A model generated the notes under the pieces. It ran no database searches and was not told where the DNA came from. It worked only from the letters and a program-made list of their open reading frames with translations. Source: VRUE01 sp963732225 (GTDB lineage: Bacteria > Actinomycetota > Thermoleophilia > Solirubrobacterales > 70-9). From it: DNA of 64,000 nt. Location of the stretch: contig CAVSYR010000006.1 of NCBI GenBank assembly GCA_963732225.1, positions 1 through 64,000 of the forward strand. Direction: 5' to 3'. The position numbers and the translations under genes were made by a program. Below, piece by piece: positions 22,441-31,482 of the stretch (position 1 is its first letter; the number at the start of each line of letters is the position of its first letter).

Positions 22441-24906
22441 GTGCAGGGCTTGCTCGCACGTGCAGGGACTCTCATCGCCGCGGCGCTCGCCTCGCTCGCG
22501 CTCATCGCTCCGACCGCCTCCGGCGCCGGCCCGGCCGACGACGTCCACGTCTTCGCCGGCACCAGGCCCGGTCACGACACCTTCGGCGGCGGCCACAACT
22601 TCCCCGGCGCGGCCGCCCCCTTCGGCATGGTCCAGTGGAGCCCCGACACGACCCCGGCCGATCGCAACGGTCGCGCCGGCTACGACTACCGCGACTCCCA
22701 CATCAAAGGCTTCAGCCTCACCCACCTCTCCGGCGCCGGCTGTTCCCTCTACGGCGACTTCCCCTTCATGCCGACCACCGAGCCGATCGACGCCTCGCCC
22801 GCGGCGGAAGGATCGTCGCTCGACGGCCAGTTCCAGCCCGGCTTCTCGCACGCTCACGAGAGCGGCCGGCCGGGTTACTACTCGGTCAACCTCAACCCGG
22901 TTCGCGGTGGCGCGATTGAAACCGAGCTGACAGCGACCACCCGTACCGGGATGGCCCGCTTCACCTTCCCCCGCAACCCGCACGCCAGCGTCCTGATCAA
23001 CGCCGGCGGCAGCGCCCAGCCCGACGACTTCGCCGCGGTGAGCATCGACCCGGCCCAGCGCGAGATCGACGGCACCGCCTCGAGCGGCCTCTTCTGCGGC
23101 CAGCGACCGCGCTACCGCGTCTACATCGCCGCCGTCTTCAACCGTGGCTTCGACACCTACGGGACCTGGGAAGAAAACAAGCTGAACGCCGGCGGGACGG
23201 CCGCGAGCGACAGTCAGGCGCCCTCGACAAACCCGAAGACCAGCGCTGACGCCGGCGCCTACGCAAGCTTCGATACCCGCCGCAACCGCACCGTCACCGC
23301 CCGCGTCGGCGTCTCCTTCGTCAGCGTCGAAGATGCCCGCGCCAACCTCGCCGCCGAAAACCCCGGTCACGGCTTCGGCGCGGTCGTCGGCGAAACCGAA
23401 CGCCGCTGGAACAGCTGGTTGAACCGAATCCGCGTCCGTGGTGGCCCGCCGCGCCTACTCGACACCTTCTACACGGCGCTCTACCACGTCGGTTTGGCCC
23501 CGCGCACCTTCAGCGATGTCGGCGGCGCCTACATCGGCATGGACGGCCTGCTGCACCGGGCCGAGGGCCGCACCCAGTACGCCGACTTCTCCGGCTGGGA
23601 CACCTATCGCACGCAGATTCAGTTGCTCTCGATCCTCGCCCCCAAGCGAGCGAGCGAGATGGTGCGCTCGCTGCTCGCCGATGCGGCGGAGAGCGGTTGT
23701 CTGCCGCGCTGGCCCTACGCCAATGGTCAGAGCATGACCATGGTCGGCGACTCGGCCGACCCGCTGATCGCCTCCGCCGCGGCCTTCGGCGCCACCGCCT
23801 TCGACCGCCAGGGAGCCCTCGCCGCGATGCTGCGCGGCGCCGACGGCGAATGCCGCAGCGCCAACGGCGAATACCTCGAGCGCCAGGGCCTGGCGCCTTA
23901 CCTCGCCCACGGCTACGTCCCCTTCGACCTCGATACCAACGTCCGCAACGCCAACTCGATCTACGGCAGCCCCGACGACGTCTGGGGCTCGGCCGCGACC
24001 TCGCTCGAGTACACGGTCGACGATTTCGCGATCGCCCAGTTCGCTGGCCGCTCGCTCCAAGATCAGGGGACGTACGAGCGATTTATGCAGCGTTCAGGCA
24101 ACTGGCGCAAGCTCTTCGACCGCCACAGCAAGATGATCGAGCCGCGCTACGAAAACGGTGCTTTTCCAGCCCATTACGACAACCTCGGTGGCGGTGGATT
24201 CGTCGAGGGCGATTCCACCCAGTACAGCTGGGCGGTGCCCCACGACCCGGCCGGCCTCTTCCGCGCGATGGGGGGCAGCGGAAAGGCCGCGGACCGCCTC
24301 GGCCGTTTCCTGCGCAAGCTCAACGCCGGCCCCGGCGGCACTCACGCCGACCACGCCCTGCTCGGCAACGAGCCGACCCTGCACGTGCCGTGGCTCTATG
24401 ACTGGCTGCGCCGGCCCTACGGTACCCAGGCCGCGGTCCGCCGCGGCCTCCGCCTCTACGGCCCCTCGCCCTCCGGTTACCCCGGCAACGACGACCTCGG
24501 CACGCTCTCGGCCTGGTACGTCTTCGGCGCCCTCGGGCTCTACCCCGAGGTGCCGGGCGTCGGCGTCCTCGCGATCGGCAGCCCGCTGTTCGGGCACGCC
24601 TCAGTCGCCCTTTCCCACGGTCGCCGCTTGACGATCTCGGCCGCAGCGCGGGAAACGCAGGGACGAGGGAAGAAAAAGCACACCGTCGCCCTCAGCCCGA
24701 GCCGCGCTCCCTACATCGGCGCTCTCAGCCTCAACGGTCACCGCGCCAATCAGCCCTGGACCACTTGGTGCGCGCTCTCCCGCGGCGCCAACCTGGTCTT
24801 CGAGCTTTCGCCCCACCCGAACCGCAAGTGGGGCAGCTCTTCCGCCGCGACGCCGCCCTCCTTCGGCCCCGGCCGCGCGATGCCGAAAGACGCCTGCACA
24901 CCTTGA
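22441..24906 (+). CDS. GH92-family alpha-mannosidase-like glycosidase, exported
   Basis: 821 aa from GTG, with a signal peptide ending near ASGAG; the frame is open up to a TTG at 22411. Glycoside hydrolase family 92 signatures are clear: GHNFPGAAAPFGMVQWSPDT, GYDYRDSHIKGFSLTHLSGAGC near the N-terminus, GGGGFVEGDSTQYSWAVPHD in the middle and GNDDLGTLSAWYVFGALGLYP near the C-terminus. GH92 enzymes are calcium-dependent exo-alpha-mannosidases. It should act outside the cell on mannosylated glycans or glycoproteins. Its stop overlaps the start of the glycosyltransferase gene, linking trimming and synthesis of mannose-type glycans in one unit. Confidence 0.88.
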   Translation: MQGLLARAGTLIAAALASLALIAPTASGAGPADDVHVFAGTRPGHDTFGGGHNFPGAAAPFGMVQWSPDTTPADRNGRAGYDYRDSHIKGFSLTHLSGAGCSLYGDFPFMPTTEPIDASPAAEGSSLDGQFQPGFSHAHESGRPGYYSVNLNPVRGGAIETELTATTRTGMARFTFPRNPHASVLINAGGSAQPDDFAAVSIDPAQREIDGTASSGLFCGQRPRYRVYIAAVFNRGFDTYGTWEENKLNAGGTAASDSQAPSTNPKTSADAGAYASFDTRRNRTVTARVGVSFVSVEDARANLAAENPGHGFGAVVGETERRWNSWLNRIRVRGGPPRLLDTFYTALYHVGLAPRTFSDVGGAYIGMDGLLHRAEGRTQYADFSGWDTYRTQIQLLSILAPKRASEMVRSLLADAAESGCLPRWPYANGQSMTMVGDSADPLIASAAAFGATAFDRQGALAAMLRGADGECRSANGEYLERQGLAPYLAHGYVPFDLDTNVRNANSIYGSPDDVWGSAATSLEYTVDDFAIAQFAGRSLQDQGTYERFMQRSGNWRKLFDRHSKMIEPRYENGAFPAHYDNLGGGGFVEGDSTQYSWAVPHDPAGLFRAMGGSGKAADRLGRFLRKLNAGPGGTHADHALLGNEPTLHVPWLYDWLRRPYGTQAAVRRGLRLYGPSPSGYPGNDDLGTLSAWYVFGALGLYPEVPGVGVLAIGSPLFGHASVALSHGRRLTISAAARETQGRGKKKHTVALSPSRAPYIGALSLNGHRANQPWTTWCALSRGANLVFELSPHPNRKWGSSSAATPPSFGPGRAMPKDACTP

Positions 24907-26378
24907 CCCTCACTCCTAGCCGCAACGGGGCCCTCTGGGCCCTGGCGCTCCTCACTGCGCTCGGCGCCGCGATGCGCTTCGCCAGCCTCGACGTGCAGAG
25001 CTACCACCACGACGAGGTGATCACGGCGATGCGGGTGATCCCGGGCAGCTTCAGCGACATGCTGCACGCGATCAAGAACAGCGAGTCCAACCCGCCGCTC
25101 TACTACGTCCTCGCCTGGGGCTGGGCGAAAGCGTTTGGCACCCACGAGGTCGGCCTGCGCTCGCTCTCGGCCCTCTTCGGCACCGCCACGGTGCCGCTTG
25201 CCTACTGCATTGGCGCCGAGTTGTCCCACCGCCGCGCCGGCCTGATCGCCGCCGCCCTCGTCGCCGTCAACCCGATGCTGATCTGGTACTCGCAAGAGGC
25301 CCGCTCCTACGCCGTGCTGGTCTTCTTCTGCGCCGCCTCGCTGCTTTTCTTTGTCCGCGCCCTGCGCACCCGCAGCGGCCGCGACCTCGCCCTCTGGGCG
25401 CTCGCCTCGGCGCTCGCCCTCTGCAGCCATTACTTCGCCGTCTTCGCCGTTGCGATCGAGGCGCTCTGGCTGTTGATCGCCCTGCGCGGCCGCTGGCGCC
25501 TGGTCTTCCCGGCGCTTGCGGCCGTCGGCATCGTCGGCCTCGCCCTCGTGCCGCTGATCTCGGCCCAGGTCAACCCGACCCACATCGGCTGGATCGAAGA
25601 AAGCCTGCTCTCGACCCGCTTCTTCCAGACCGGTGTCAGCTTCCTGGTCGGCGAAACAGGCCATGTGATCGCCGAGTCGCCGCGCGAGCGCTACGCCCTG
25701 CTGCCGGCGATCCTCTTCGCCGTCGCCCTGCTGCTCGTCGCGATCCGTGGCAGCTACCGTGAGCGCCGCGGCGCCCTGATCGGCGTGGCGGTGGGTTCGG
25801 GCGTCGCTGTCCTCGCTCTGGTGGCCGCCCTCGCCGGCAAGGACTACGTGGTCGAGCGCAACCTGCTGCCGGCGCTGATGCCGCTGGCGATCGCCGCCGC
25901 GCTTGGCTTCGCCGTCGACCGCGCCCGCCGCCTCGGTCTGCTTCTGGCCGTTGTCCTCTGCGCCTACTGGATTGCCTTCGGCGTCCACGTCACCCAGACG
26001 CCAAATCTGCAGCGCCCCGACTTCCGCGGCATCACCGAACAGCTGGGCCCACCGCGGGGCCCGCGCGCGATCGTCACCTGGAAGCTCGCCGCCGACCCGG
26101 TGCGCTTCTACCTGCACGAACACGCGCAGCGCATCTACAGTGGTGATTGGCAGCTGCGCACGATCGACGTGATCAGCAAGTCGCTCGAAGGCCGCGCTGT
26201 GACCGGCGTGCCAAGCGTTTTCCACCCAGTAGCGCGGGTAAGGTTCGAGCGCCTCACCCTGACCCGCTACATGGCAAACCGCCCCCAAGACATCCCCTTC
26301 TACGAGCTGAAGCAGATCCACACCGGCTTCGGCTTCAACGCCGTCGTCGTCGACGGCGAGCAGCGGAGGCTGCCATGA
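24903..26378 (+). CDS. GT39-like polyprenyl-phosphate glycosyltransferase, membrane protein
   Basis: 491 aa from a TTG that overlaps the previous stop by 4 bases; the longer frame upstream lies inside the mannosidase. About ten hydrophobic segments are present. The first loop carries SYHHDEVITAM, matching the catalytic acidic loop of GT-C enzymes (GT39 and ArnT-like, DE motif). An RSLSALFGTATVPLAY segment is also typical. Such proteins take a sugar from a polyprenyl phosphate and transfer it to protein or lipid outside the membrane. The mannosidase before it and the GtrA-like flippase candidate after it suggest a small surface-glycosylation unit. Confidence 0.82.
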   Translation: MTLTPSRNGALWALALLTALGAAMRFASLDVQSYHHDEVITAMRVIPGSFSDMLHAIKNSESNPPLYYVLAWGWAKAFGTHEVGLRSLSALFGTATVPLAYCIGAELSHRRAGLIAAALVAVNPMLIWYSQEARSYAVLVFFCAASLLFFVRALRTRSGRDLALWALASALALCSHYFAVFAVAIEALWLLIALRGRWRLVFPALAAVGIVGLALVPLISAQVNPTHIGWIEESLLSTRFFQTGVSFLVGETGHVIAESPRERYALLPAILFAVALLLVAIRGSYRERRGALIGVAVGSGVAVLALVAALAGKDYVVERNLLPALMPLAIAAALGFAVDRARRLGLLLAVVLCAYWIAFGVHVTQTPNLQRPDFRGITEQLGPPRGPRAIVTWKLAADPVRFYLHEHAQRIYSGDWQLRTIDVISKSLEGRAVTGVPSVFHPVARVRFERLTLTRYMANRPQDIPFYELKQIHTGFGFNAVVVDGEQRRLP

Positions 26379-26803
26379 GCGCCAGTGAATTCGCCTATCG
26401 CCTCGGTGCCGCCGCCCGCAGTCCGGCGAGCTGGTGGCAGCTGATCAAGTTCGGCCTCGTCGGCGGCTCCGGCTACCTGATCAACCTCGGCGTCTTCGCC
26501 TTGCTCAGCGGCAACCTCGGCGTTCACCACATAATCGCCGCGATCGGCGCCTTCTGCGTCGCTTTCTGCAGCAACTTCTTCTGGAATCGCCACTGGACCT
26601 TCGCCGCCGCCGACGGCCACGCCGGCTTCCAGGCGGCGCGCTTCTTCGCCGTCAGCGTCGCCGCCCTGCTGATCAACCTCGCCGTGCTCGAGGCGCTGGT
26701 GGGGGGGACCTCGCTGGGTGACCTCACCGCCCAGGCGATCGCCGTCGCGGTTGCGATGCCGTTCAACTTCCTCGGCAACAAGTTCTGGACTTTCGCCGAG
26801 TAG
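26375..26803 (+). CDS. GtrA-family membrane protein
   Basis: 142 aa with four hydrophobic segments. The GtrA pattern is clear: LIKFGLVGGSGYLINLGVF at the first helix, SNFFWNRHWTF after the second and NFLGNKFWTF at the end. GtrA proteins help move polyprenyl-phosphate sugars across the membrane or assist GT-C enzymes. The ATG overlaps the stop of the glycosyltransferase gene as ATGA, so the two are translated together. Confidence 0.87.
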   Translation: MSASEFAYRLGAAARSPASWWQLIKFGLVGGSGYLINLGVFALLSGNLGVHHIIAAIGAFCVAFCSNFFWNRHWTFAAADGHAGFQAARFFAVSVAALLINLAVLEALVGGTSLGDLTAQAIAVAVAMPFNFLGNKFWTFAE

Positions 26804-26869
26804 CCGCCTTCGGGCACCTCTACGCCAATCGGTACGGCCCGGTCTCCTGCTCGCTAATATTCCTGAGCA

Positions 26870-27649
26870 ATGGGGGAGGCCAGCGCAACTGAGATTCCGC
26901 AGGATTGGTATCGCTCGGCGTTTCCGCCCGAGGAGACGCTGAAGCGTCCCTGGGCTGACCGCACCGGCGCCGAAGTCGACCGGGCGTTGGCGATGCTGGG
27001 TGCGAAAGGCGGCGAGCGGGTGCTCGACATGGCCTGCGGCACCGGCCGCCACTCGCACGAGCTCGCCCGCCGTGGCTTCGAGGTGGTTGGGGTCGACATT
27101 TCACCCGACCTGCTGGCGATCGCCGAGGCCGACGCGGAGGCCGAGTCACTCGCCGCCTCCTTCCTCGCCGCCGACCTGCGCGAGCTCGACTTCGACCAGG
27201 AGTTCGACCTCGTGCTCAACCTCAACGACGGCGCGATCGGCTACTTCGAGACCGAGGAGGAGAACCACCGCACCTTTGAGGTGATCGCCGCGGCCCTGCG
27301 CCCCGGTGGCGGCAACCTGCTGCAGCTGCCCAACGTGCTCTATGCCGAGGCGCACCTGCCGCAGAAAACCTGGATCGCCGGCGAGGGCATGGTCGAACTG
27401 ATCGACCACCGCTGGGACGCCCGCACACGCTACTTAGAAGGTTCGACGATGCCGATCCTGGTCGGCGAGACCTTCGAGGGGGTGGCGCCGATTCCGTTCC
27501 GCCAGCGGCTCTACTCGGTCGAGGAGCTGACCGAGGTCTACGCCTCGGTGGGCATGGAGTTCGCCGGCGCCTTCCGGGGGACGGGCAAGCCGCGCCCACC
27601 GAAGGACAGCCAGTTCGAGGTCTTCTTCGCGGGCCGCAAGCCCGCCTAG
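26870..27649 (+). CDS. Class I SAM-dependent methyltransferase
   Basis: 259 aa. Motif I is VLDMACGTGRHSHELA (about residues 51-66), followed by an acidic strand-2 end (VGVDIS) and a motif II region (FDLVLNLNDGAIGYF). The C-terminal half (YSVEELTEVYASVGMEF) resembles the small-molecule methyltransferase families. Substrate not evident. A TAATAT box lies 9 bases upstream of the ATG with no SD, so it is probably leaderless. It ends 7 bases from the converging gene at 27657. Confidence 0.83.
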   Translation: MGEASATEIPQDWYRSAFPPEETLKRPWADRTGAEVDRALAMLGAKGGERVLDMACGTGRHSHELARRGFEVVGVDISPDLLAIAEADAEAESLAASFLAADLRELDFDQEFDLVLNLNDGAIGYFETEEENHRTFEVIAAALRPGGGNLLQLPNVLYAEAHLPQKTWIAGEGMVELIDHRWDARTRYLEGSTMPILVGETFEGVAPIPFRQRLYSVEELTEVYASVGMEFAGAFRGTGKPRPPKDSQFEVFFAGRKPA

Positions 27650-27656
27650 CCGCGCT

Positions 27657-28016
27657 CTACCAGTCGCCCTCCAGCCAGCGCATCAGCTCCGGCATGCGCC
27701 CGCGCAGGTCCGGCTGCGCCGAGGCCAGCTCGGTGCTGGCGACCTGGATCGCGCTGCCGAGAGCAAGCGTCGCCTTCGGCGCGCTCAGCGGCAGGCCTTG
27801 CTCGAGCCCTTCAAGCGCCCCCGCGTCCCCGCGCAGTGCCCAAAGTGCCTCCCGTGTTGCCGTCGGATCCTCTTCGGCGAACTCGACGACCCGCATCACG
27901 GCGTCGCGCACCGCATCGCCAGTCGGGGCGTACGTGGCAGCGTCGACCACCTCACCCACGACTCGGTCGTCCAATCGGCCGTCGAGGACTGCGGCGAGTT
28001 CTCTACCCTCTGTCAC
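27657..28016 (-). CDS. Conserved-looking hypothetical cytoplasmic protein
   Basis: 119 aa from GTG with GGGAGG 6 bases upstream. Ala/Leu-rich and mostly helical, with acidic character, no cysteine, no signal and no membrane segment. I see no family motif. Codon use (GAG, GCC, CTC) matches the housekeeping genes and the start region is well formed, so I think it is real. It converges with the methyltransferase and is divergent from leuS. Confidence 0.6.
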   Translation of the reverse strand: MTEGRELAAVLDGRLDDRVVGEVVDAATYAPTGDAVRDAVMRVVEFAEEDPTATREALWALRGDAGALEGLEQGLPLSAPKATLALGSAIQVASTELASAQPDLRGRMPELMRWLEGDW

Positions 28017-28194
28017 TGGGACCTCCCTCTTCGGGTCTGCCTGCCCCCAGTCCTCGCATCAGTGGCCCGAGGACAAGCGTTACAGATTTCAGTGTAGACG
28101 TCCGGGGAGACCATAATCCCCAGCTCTGCATTGGTCAAATATTCCCGCGCACGACCTGGATAAGGTCAGCGAGCGAGGCGAGAAGGCGAGCGAG

Positions 28195-30420
28195 ATGAGC
28201 ACGACGAGAGCTAAATACGATCCGGCGGAGATCGAGGCCAGGCGCCAGGCGGCCTGGTCTGAGCGCGACGCTTTTGCCACCCCGGAGCCGAGCGACGGCG
28301 CTCGCTCGATCTACATCAAGCCCTCGAGCCCCTTCACCTCGGGCAAACTGCACATGGGCCACGTCCGCGATTACTCGATCGGCGACGCCTACGCCCGCTT
28401 TCGCCGCGCTCGCGGCGATGACGTGCTCTTCGGCTTCGGCTTCGACGCCTTTGGCCTGCCCGCCGAGATGGCGGCGATCGAGCGCAAAATCCCCCCAGCC
28501 GACTGGGTCGAGAGCTGCGGCGAGCGGATGCTCGAGCAGATGCGCCGGCTCGGCTTCTCCTTCGACTACGAGCGCGTTTTCTACAGCTCTGACGAGGCCC
28601 AGTACCGCTGGTCGCAGTGGCTCTTCGTCACCCTGCTCGAGGCCGGCCTGATCTACCGCGACGACACCACGGTCGACTGGTGCGATCACTGCCGCACGAC
28701 CCTCGCTGCGCTGCAGGTCGAGGACGGTCGCTGCTGGCGCTGCCACAACGAGGTGCGCCTGATCCGCCGCCCGACCTGGTTCCTGCGCATCACGCCCTAC
28801 CTGGAGGAGAACGACGCCCGCCTACCCGAGTTGGAGCCCGACTGGGACGAGATCTCGCTCTCGACCCAGCGCTACATCCTCGGCCGCAGCGATGGGGTGG
28901 AGGTCGACCTCGGCGGCGATCCCTCGCTCACCGCCTTCACCCCGCACCCGGGCGAGGTCGCGCAGGCGAGCTTCGTCCTGCTCTCGCCGCGCCACCCCGA
29001 GGTAGAGACCTGGGCCGGCGATCCGGCCGTCGCCGAGCAGCTTGACAAGCTGCGCTCGGGCGGCTGGGAGCGCAGCGCCCGCGACGCCAAGTCGGTGCCG
29101 CTGGTCGACACCGGCACTTCGGTAGTAGCGCCTTGGAGCGGAGCGCAGTTGCCCGTGCTCGTCTCGCCACTGGTCGACGCCCGCTACGGACCCACCGCGG
29201 CACTCGGGGTCCCGGCCGTCGACGAGGCCGACGCGGCGCTCGCCGCGCGGGTCGAGCGCTTGGGCGGTGCCGAGGCCGACGCGGATGCAGCGACAATTGT
29301 CTCCCCGTCGGCTGAGCCAGAGACCCGGCCCGCGGTGCGCTACCGCGCCGCCGACTTCTCGATCTCGCGCCAGCGCTTCTGGGGCACGCCGATCCCGATC
29401 ATCAACTGCGAGAGCTGTGGCCCGATACCCGTTCCCGAGCAGGACCTGCCGGTCGTCCTCCCGCGCGACATCGAGCCGACCGGCGAGGGCAACCCGCTGG
29501 CCGAGCGGGCCGAGTTCGTCGACGTCGCCTGCCCGCGCTGCGGCGAGCCGGCCAAGCGCGAGACCGACACGCTCGACTGCCATTTCGACGCGCTCTGGCT
29601 CTGGGTGCCGTCGGCGGTGCCACCGGAGGCACGGGCGGAGCAGATGTTCAGCCACCCCGACCTGCAGCGCTGGCTGCCTTCCGAGCGCCTCGTCGCCGGC
29701 GCCGACTCCGGCAGCTTCGTCTTTGACCAGCGCGTCGTCACCAAGGCCCTGCGCGACATCGGCCCGTTCTCGTTCATGGAGCACGGCGAGCCCTTCAGCG
29801 GCTGCCTCTTCCACGAGATGGTGATCGCCGACGGCCGCAAGATGAGCAAGCACCTCGGCAACGTCGTCGACCCCGACGACCTGGTCGAGCAATACGGCGC
29901 CGACACCGTCCGCCTCGCCGTGCTCTACGCCGCCGGGCCGGCGAAGACGCTCAACTGGAACGACGGCGCCCTGCGCTTCGCCTCGCGCTTCCTTCACAAC
30001 GTCTGGGTCTACTCCCAGGCGCGCTTCGCCGGCCTCGAGGCCGCGCCCGAGGACGCGGCCGACACCGAGTTCATGCGCGAGCGCCTCTGCAAGTGGTGCG
30101 ACAACGGTCTCAGCCGCATTACCGAGGACCTGGCGGAGCTGCAGATGCACAAGGCGGTGCGCAACGTGACCAGGCTCTTCGAGCGTATCCAGGACTTCGA
30201 GAAGCGCGTGATCCAGCGCCGTGGGGGGCTTTGCCGCGCCGACGCCGAGGCCCAAGTGGCGGCGCTGACGCTGCTGGCGCAGACGATGGCGCCGTTCGCT
30301 CCGCACGCGGCCGAGGGGCTGCTGCTGGCCGCCGGAGCGGAGGACGGAGAGGGCCTGCCGGGCGGCTGGCCCGAGCGGCTCGACCTGAGCGGGATCTCGG
30401 CTGGCGCGATCGTCTCCTGA
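28195..30420 (+). CDS. Leucyl-tRNA synthetase-like protein with unusual motifs
   Basis: 741 aa, shorter than most bacterial LeuRS (about 800-870). Class I motifs are present: HMGH at about residues 53-56 in PFTSGKLHMGHVRDYSIGD, and KMSKH at 549-553 where KMSKS is usual. The zinc-type cysteines DHC, CWRC, CESC and CPRCGEPA are recognisable. The CP1 editing region is abnormal: the Thr-rich TTRPDT stretch is replaced by TAFTPHPGE, and RETDTMDTFVDSSWY is replaced by RETDTLDCHFDALWLWV. It could be a divergent housekeeping LeuRS with weak editing or a paralogue with another role. Start context is GAAGGCGAGCGAG before ATG. Confidence 0.8.
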   Translation: MSTTRAKYDPAEIEARRQAAWSERDAFATPEPSDGARSIYIKPSSPFTSGKLHMGHVRDYSIGDAYARFRRARGDDVLFGFGFDAFGLPAEMAAIERKIPPADWVESCGERMLEQMRRLGFSFDYERVFYSSDEAQYRWSQWLFVTLLEAGLIYRDDTTVDWCDHCRTTLAALQVEDGRCWRCHNEVRLIRRPTWFLRITPYLEENDARLPELEPDWDEISLSTQRYILGRSDGVEVDLGGDPSLTAFTPHPGEVAQASFVLLSPRHPEVETWAGDPAVAEQLDKLRSGGWERSARDAKSVPLVDTGTSVVAPWSGAQLPVLVSPLVDARYGPTAALGVPAVDEADAALAARVERLGGAEADADAATIVSPSAEPETRPAVRYRAADFSISRQRFWGTPIPIINCESCGPIPVPEQDLPVVLPRDIEPTGEGNPLAERAEFVDVACPRCGEPAKRETDTLDCHFDALWLWVPSAVPPEARAEQMFSHPDLQRWLPSERLVAGADSGSFVFDQRVVTKALRDIGPFSFMEHGEPFSGCLFHEMVIADGRKMSKHLGNVVDPDDLVEQYGADTVRLAVLYAAGPAKTLNWNDGALRFASRFLHNVWVYSQARFAGLEAAPEDAADTEFMRERLCKWCDNGLSRITEDLAELQMHKAVRNVTRLFERIQDFEKRVIQRRGGLCRADAEAQVAALTLLAQTMAPFAPHAAEGLLLAAGAEDGEGLPGGWPERLDLSGISAGAIVS

Positions 30421-30445
30421 GCAGCGGTTTTTATCCCAAAAAACC

Positions 30446-30475
30446 TTGACTGTTCCCATCTAAGACCCCTATAGT
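30446..30475 (+). promoter_or_regulatory. Promoter of the GNAT gene (leaderless)
   Basis: TTGACT, an 18-base spacer, then TATAGT, preceded by an A-tract (CCCAAAAAACC). The GTG start at 30482 lies 7 bases after the -10, so transcription should begin at or next to the start codon. Confidence 0.75.
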
Positions 30476-30481
30476 CGAGGT

Positions 30482-31321
30482 GTGGCAGCGGAAGGCAGCG
30501 CGGCTTTTGACGCGGTTGCCCTCGACGAGGCCGAGAAGCGGTTCTGGAGAGGACTTTGGGACACGGCCTGCGAGGATGCCGTCGTCGATCTGGGGATCGA
30601 CATGGTGCGATTCGGTCCGGTTGCCGCTGCCGTAGTTGCCGAGGAAGCAGCCGAGCCGGCGCTCAACTTCATTCTCGGCGCCGGCGCGCCAGGCGCGATC
30701 GAGGACGGCTACCTGCCGGCGGCGGTGCGCTGGATGGAGCGCCACGACGTCGACTTTCGGGTCTCGCTGACGCCCGGCCTGCCCGAGCAGCAGGCGGCCG
30801 AACGCTGGTTGCAGCGGCACCACTACCGCCTGCTCGAGGGACCGATGAAGCTGCTGCGCGACGGCTCGCCGCCGCCGTTCGAGCGGCCGCCCGGCATCGA
30901 TCTCTACGAGCGGGTCGACCCCTGGGAAGACGAAGGCTTCGGCGACCCGCTGGCCGAGAGCCTCGGCTTCGCCAGTTGGGCGGCGACCTTCTTCCTCGAC
31001 CTGCCGGGCACTCCCGGCTGGCGCTGTTACTGCGCCGTCGACGGCGACGAGCCCTTGGCTTACGTGGCGATGCACGTGCACGACGACGTCGCCGTGCTGG
31101 CCCTCGCCTCGCGGCTGGTCCCCGAGGGCGACGGCCGCGGACAGCGTGCCGTCCTGCATCGCTGCATCGGTGACGCCGCGGCGGCCGGCTGCGCGACGAT
31201 CGCGGTTGCCGAGGCGGGCTGCGCGCCGGCGGTCGCCGATCGGGAGAGCTTGGCGGGCGCCGGTTTCGAGGGCGCCGTTCGCACTTTCACCTGGCAGCCT
31301 CGCGCCCGGGTGCCGATGTAG
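30482..31321 (+). CDS. GNAT-like acetyltransferase domain protein
   Basis: 279 aa from GTG. The N-terminal half (LNFILGAGAPGAIEDGYLPAA, WLQRHHYRL) and the C-terminal half (GWRCYCAVDGDEPLAYVAMHV, then RGQRAVLHRCIGDAAAAGC) each resemble pieces of a tandem GNAT fold. The acetyl-CoA loop of classical GNATs (R/Q-x-x-G-x-G/A) may correspond to GDGRGQRAVLH. Substrate unknown. It has its own promoter and probably a leaderless mRNA. Family assignment is moderate. Confidence 0.62.
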   Translation: MAAEGSAAFDAVALDEAEKRFWRGLWDTACEDAVVDLGIDMVRFGPVAAAVVAEEAAEPALNFILGAGAPGAIEDGYLPAAVRWMERHDVDFRVSLTPGLPEQQAAERWLQRHHYRLLEGPMKLLRDGSPPPFERPPGIDLYERVDPWEDEGFGDPLAESLGFASWAATFFLDLPGTPGWRCYCAVDGDEPLAYVAMHVHDDVAVLALASRLVPEGDGRGQRAVLHRCIGDAAAAGCATIAVAEAGCAPAVADRESLAGAGFEGAVRTFTWQPRARVPM

Positions 31322-31365
31322 CGCGATTAAATTCAAGCGCTTCTGGACGTTTACACCAAAAAGAC

Positions 31366-31395
31366 TTGACCAGTGCATACTGAATCTGTTATACG
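31366..31395 (+). promoter_or_regulatory. Promoter of an isolated small transcription unit
   Basis: TTGACC (31366-31371), an 18-base spacer, TATACG (31390-31395), with an A-tract (CCAAAAAGA) just before the -35. It closely resembles the promoter at 30446. The predicted transcript runs from about 31402 to the terminator near 31824. Confidence 0.72.
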
Positions 31396-31482
31396 TAGTT
31401 CCGCTGACGACCAAGCGCCAAGTGGAGAGGTGGGGACCCAGTCGGGCGACTCGCCTTGCGATGGCAAAAGGAGTGACCAGTC

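Noticed and set aside
31402..31480. Glycine or SAM riboswitch before threonine synthase
   Set aside because: Short stretches (GGAGAGG, GGCAAAAGG) look similar, but the core conserved segments and helices of these classes are missing, and AAAAGGAG is better explained as a ribosome binding site.
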